A stretch of 64,000 bases of DNA from Pleurodeles waltl. Taxonomy: Eukaryota > Chordata > Amphibia > Caudata > Salamandridae. Position numbers and translations under genes: made by a program. Of this stretch, positions 63,891 through 64,000 are shown in pieces. The notes below the pieces were generated by a model. That model was not told the origin of the DNA and ran no database searches. It saw only the letters and a list, made by a program, of their open reading frames with translations. Each line of letters opens with the position of its first letter. Position 1 is the first letter of the stretch. The stretch spans positions 338,027,844 to 338,091,843 of the forward strand of contig NC_090440.1 in assembly GCF_031143425.1 (NCBI RefSeq). Direction: 5' to 3'.

Positions 63891-64000
63891 TGGATTATTG
63901 GTGAGAGCAGGTAAGTACCTACACTTAGCAACGGGCAACTAACCCCCATTAGGTTCAGTTAAGTCTCAATAAATTAACCCCAGCTGTCCCCCTAGTAGGG
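63891..64000 (-). repeat. Gypsy 5' LTR, 3'-terminal part, runs off the window
   Basis: TGTTGGAAAGTGGATTATTG at 63891 on plus equals the LTR end at 32786; about 11 differences in about 107 bases between the two. Confidence 0.88.

Larger units (their letters stand above)
32786..64000 (-). mobile_element. Gmr1-like Ty3/Gypsy retrotransposon, minus strand, 3' LTR split by Harbinger E
   Basis: The 3' LTR (in element orientation) ends at 32786 and is split by Harbinger E (32940-57051); it resumes at 57052 and starts at 58910. The internal region (58911-63890) encodes gag, protease, integrase, reverse transcriptase and RNase H in that order. The 5' LTR begins at 63890/63891 and continues beyond the window. 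Integrase before RT, combined with an unmistakable Ty3/Gypsy RT, is the arrangement of the Gmr1 group. All frames are broken. Over about 107 visible bases the two LTRs differ at about 11 positions by eye, so the insertion is old. Confidence 0.88.

Overview
This window looks like intergenic DNA from a very large, transposon-saturated vertebrate genome. I see no host gene, tRNA, rRNA or CRISPR array. PIF/Harbinger elements with their characteristic GCGG/CCGCC ends, a Gmr1-like Gypsy element, a Penelope-like element, a Helitron and TTAA-flanked repeats together suggest a salamander, probably a newt of the Pleurodeles type. That assignment is inference from repeat composition, not from a marker gene.

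The layout is best read as two nests of insertions. In the left nest, a minus-strand Helitron (about 26045 down to 4906) carries two hairpin-rich MITE blocks (5562-6500 and about 8790-10423) and is split by Harbinger B (11374-25703, target duplication TTA). Harbinger B contains a Penelope-like element (about 11850-18063) and a 1453-bp solo LTR (18326-19778, target duplication AACCT). The Penelope-like element is itself split by a 911-bp MITE (12680-13590, target duplication TCA). Left of the Helitron lie a decayed L1-like LINE (about 906-4905) and the end of Harbinger A (1-905). Harbinger C occupies 26508 to about 32640.

In the right nest, a minus-strand Gypsy element with the unusual order gag-PR-IN-RT-RNaseH runs from 32786 past the window end. 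Its 3' LTR is split by Harbinger E (32940-57051, target duplication AAA). Harbinger E is split by a 2.8-kb solo LTR (35092-46250, target duplication GTGTC), which is split by Harbinger D (35355-43687, target duplication AAT). Harbinger E also holds a 6.2-kb block (about 47011-53232) made of three copies of an unclassified repeat, a piggyBac-like element (47883-50375) and a second copy of the 911-bp MITE family (50427-51794).

The Harbinger copies share a three-gene plan. Gene 1 (minus) is a Myb/SANT-like protein with a coiled coil and a proline/lysine-rich tail of 10-residue repeats. The DDE transposase (plus) starts divergently from gene 1. Gene 3 (minus, convergent with the transposase) is a second, NAIF1-like Myb protein. 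No copy has an intact transposase. The most unusual structure is a chain of about twelve abutting, mostly perfect hairpins at 8800-9361; the two MITE blocks share the plan 'hairpin chain, CA-rich tract, long palindrome'.
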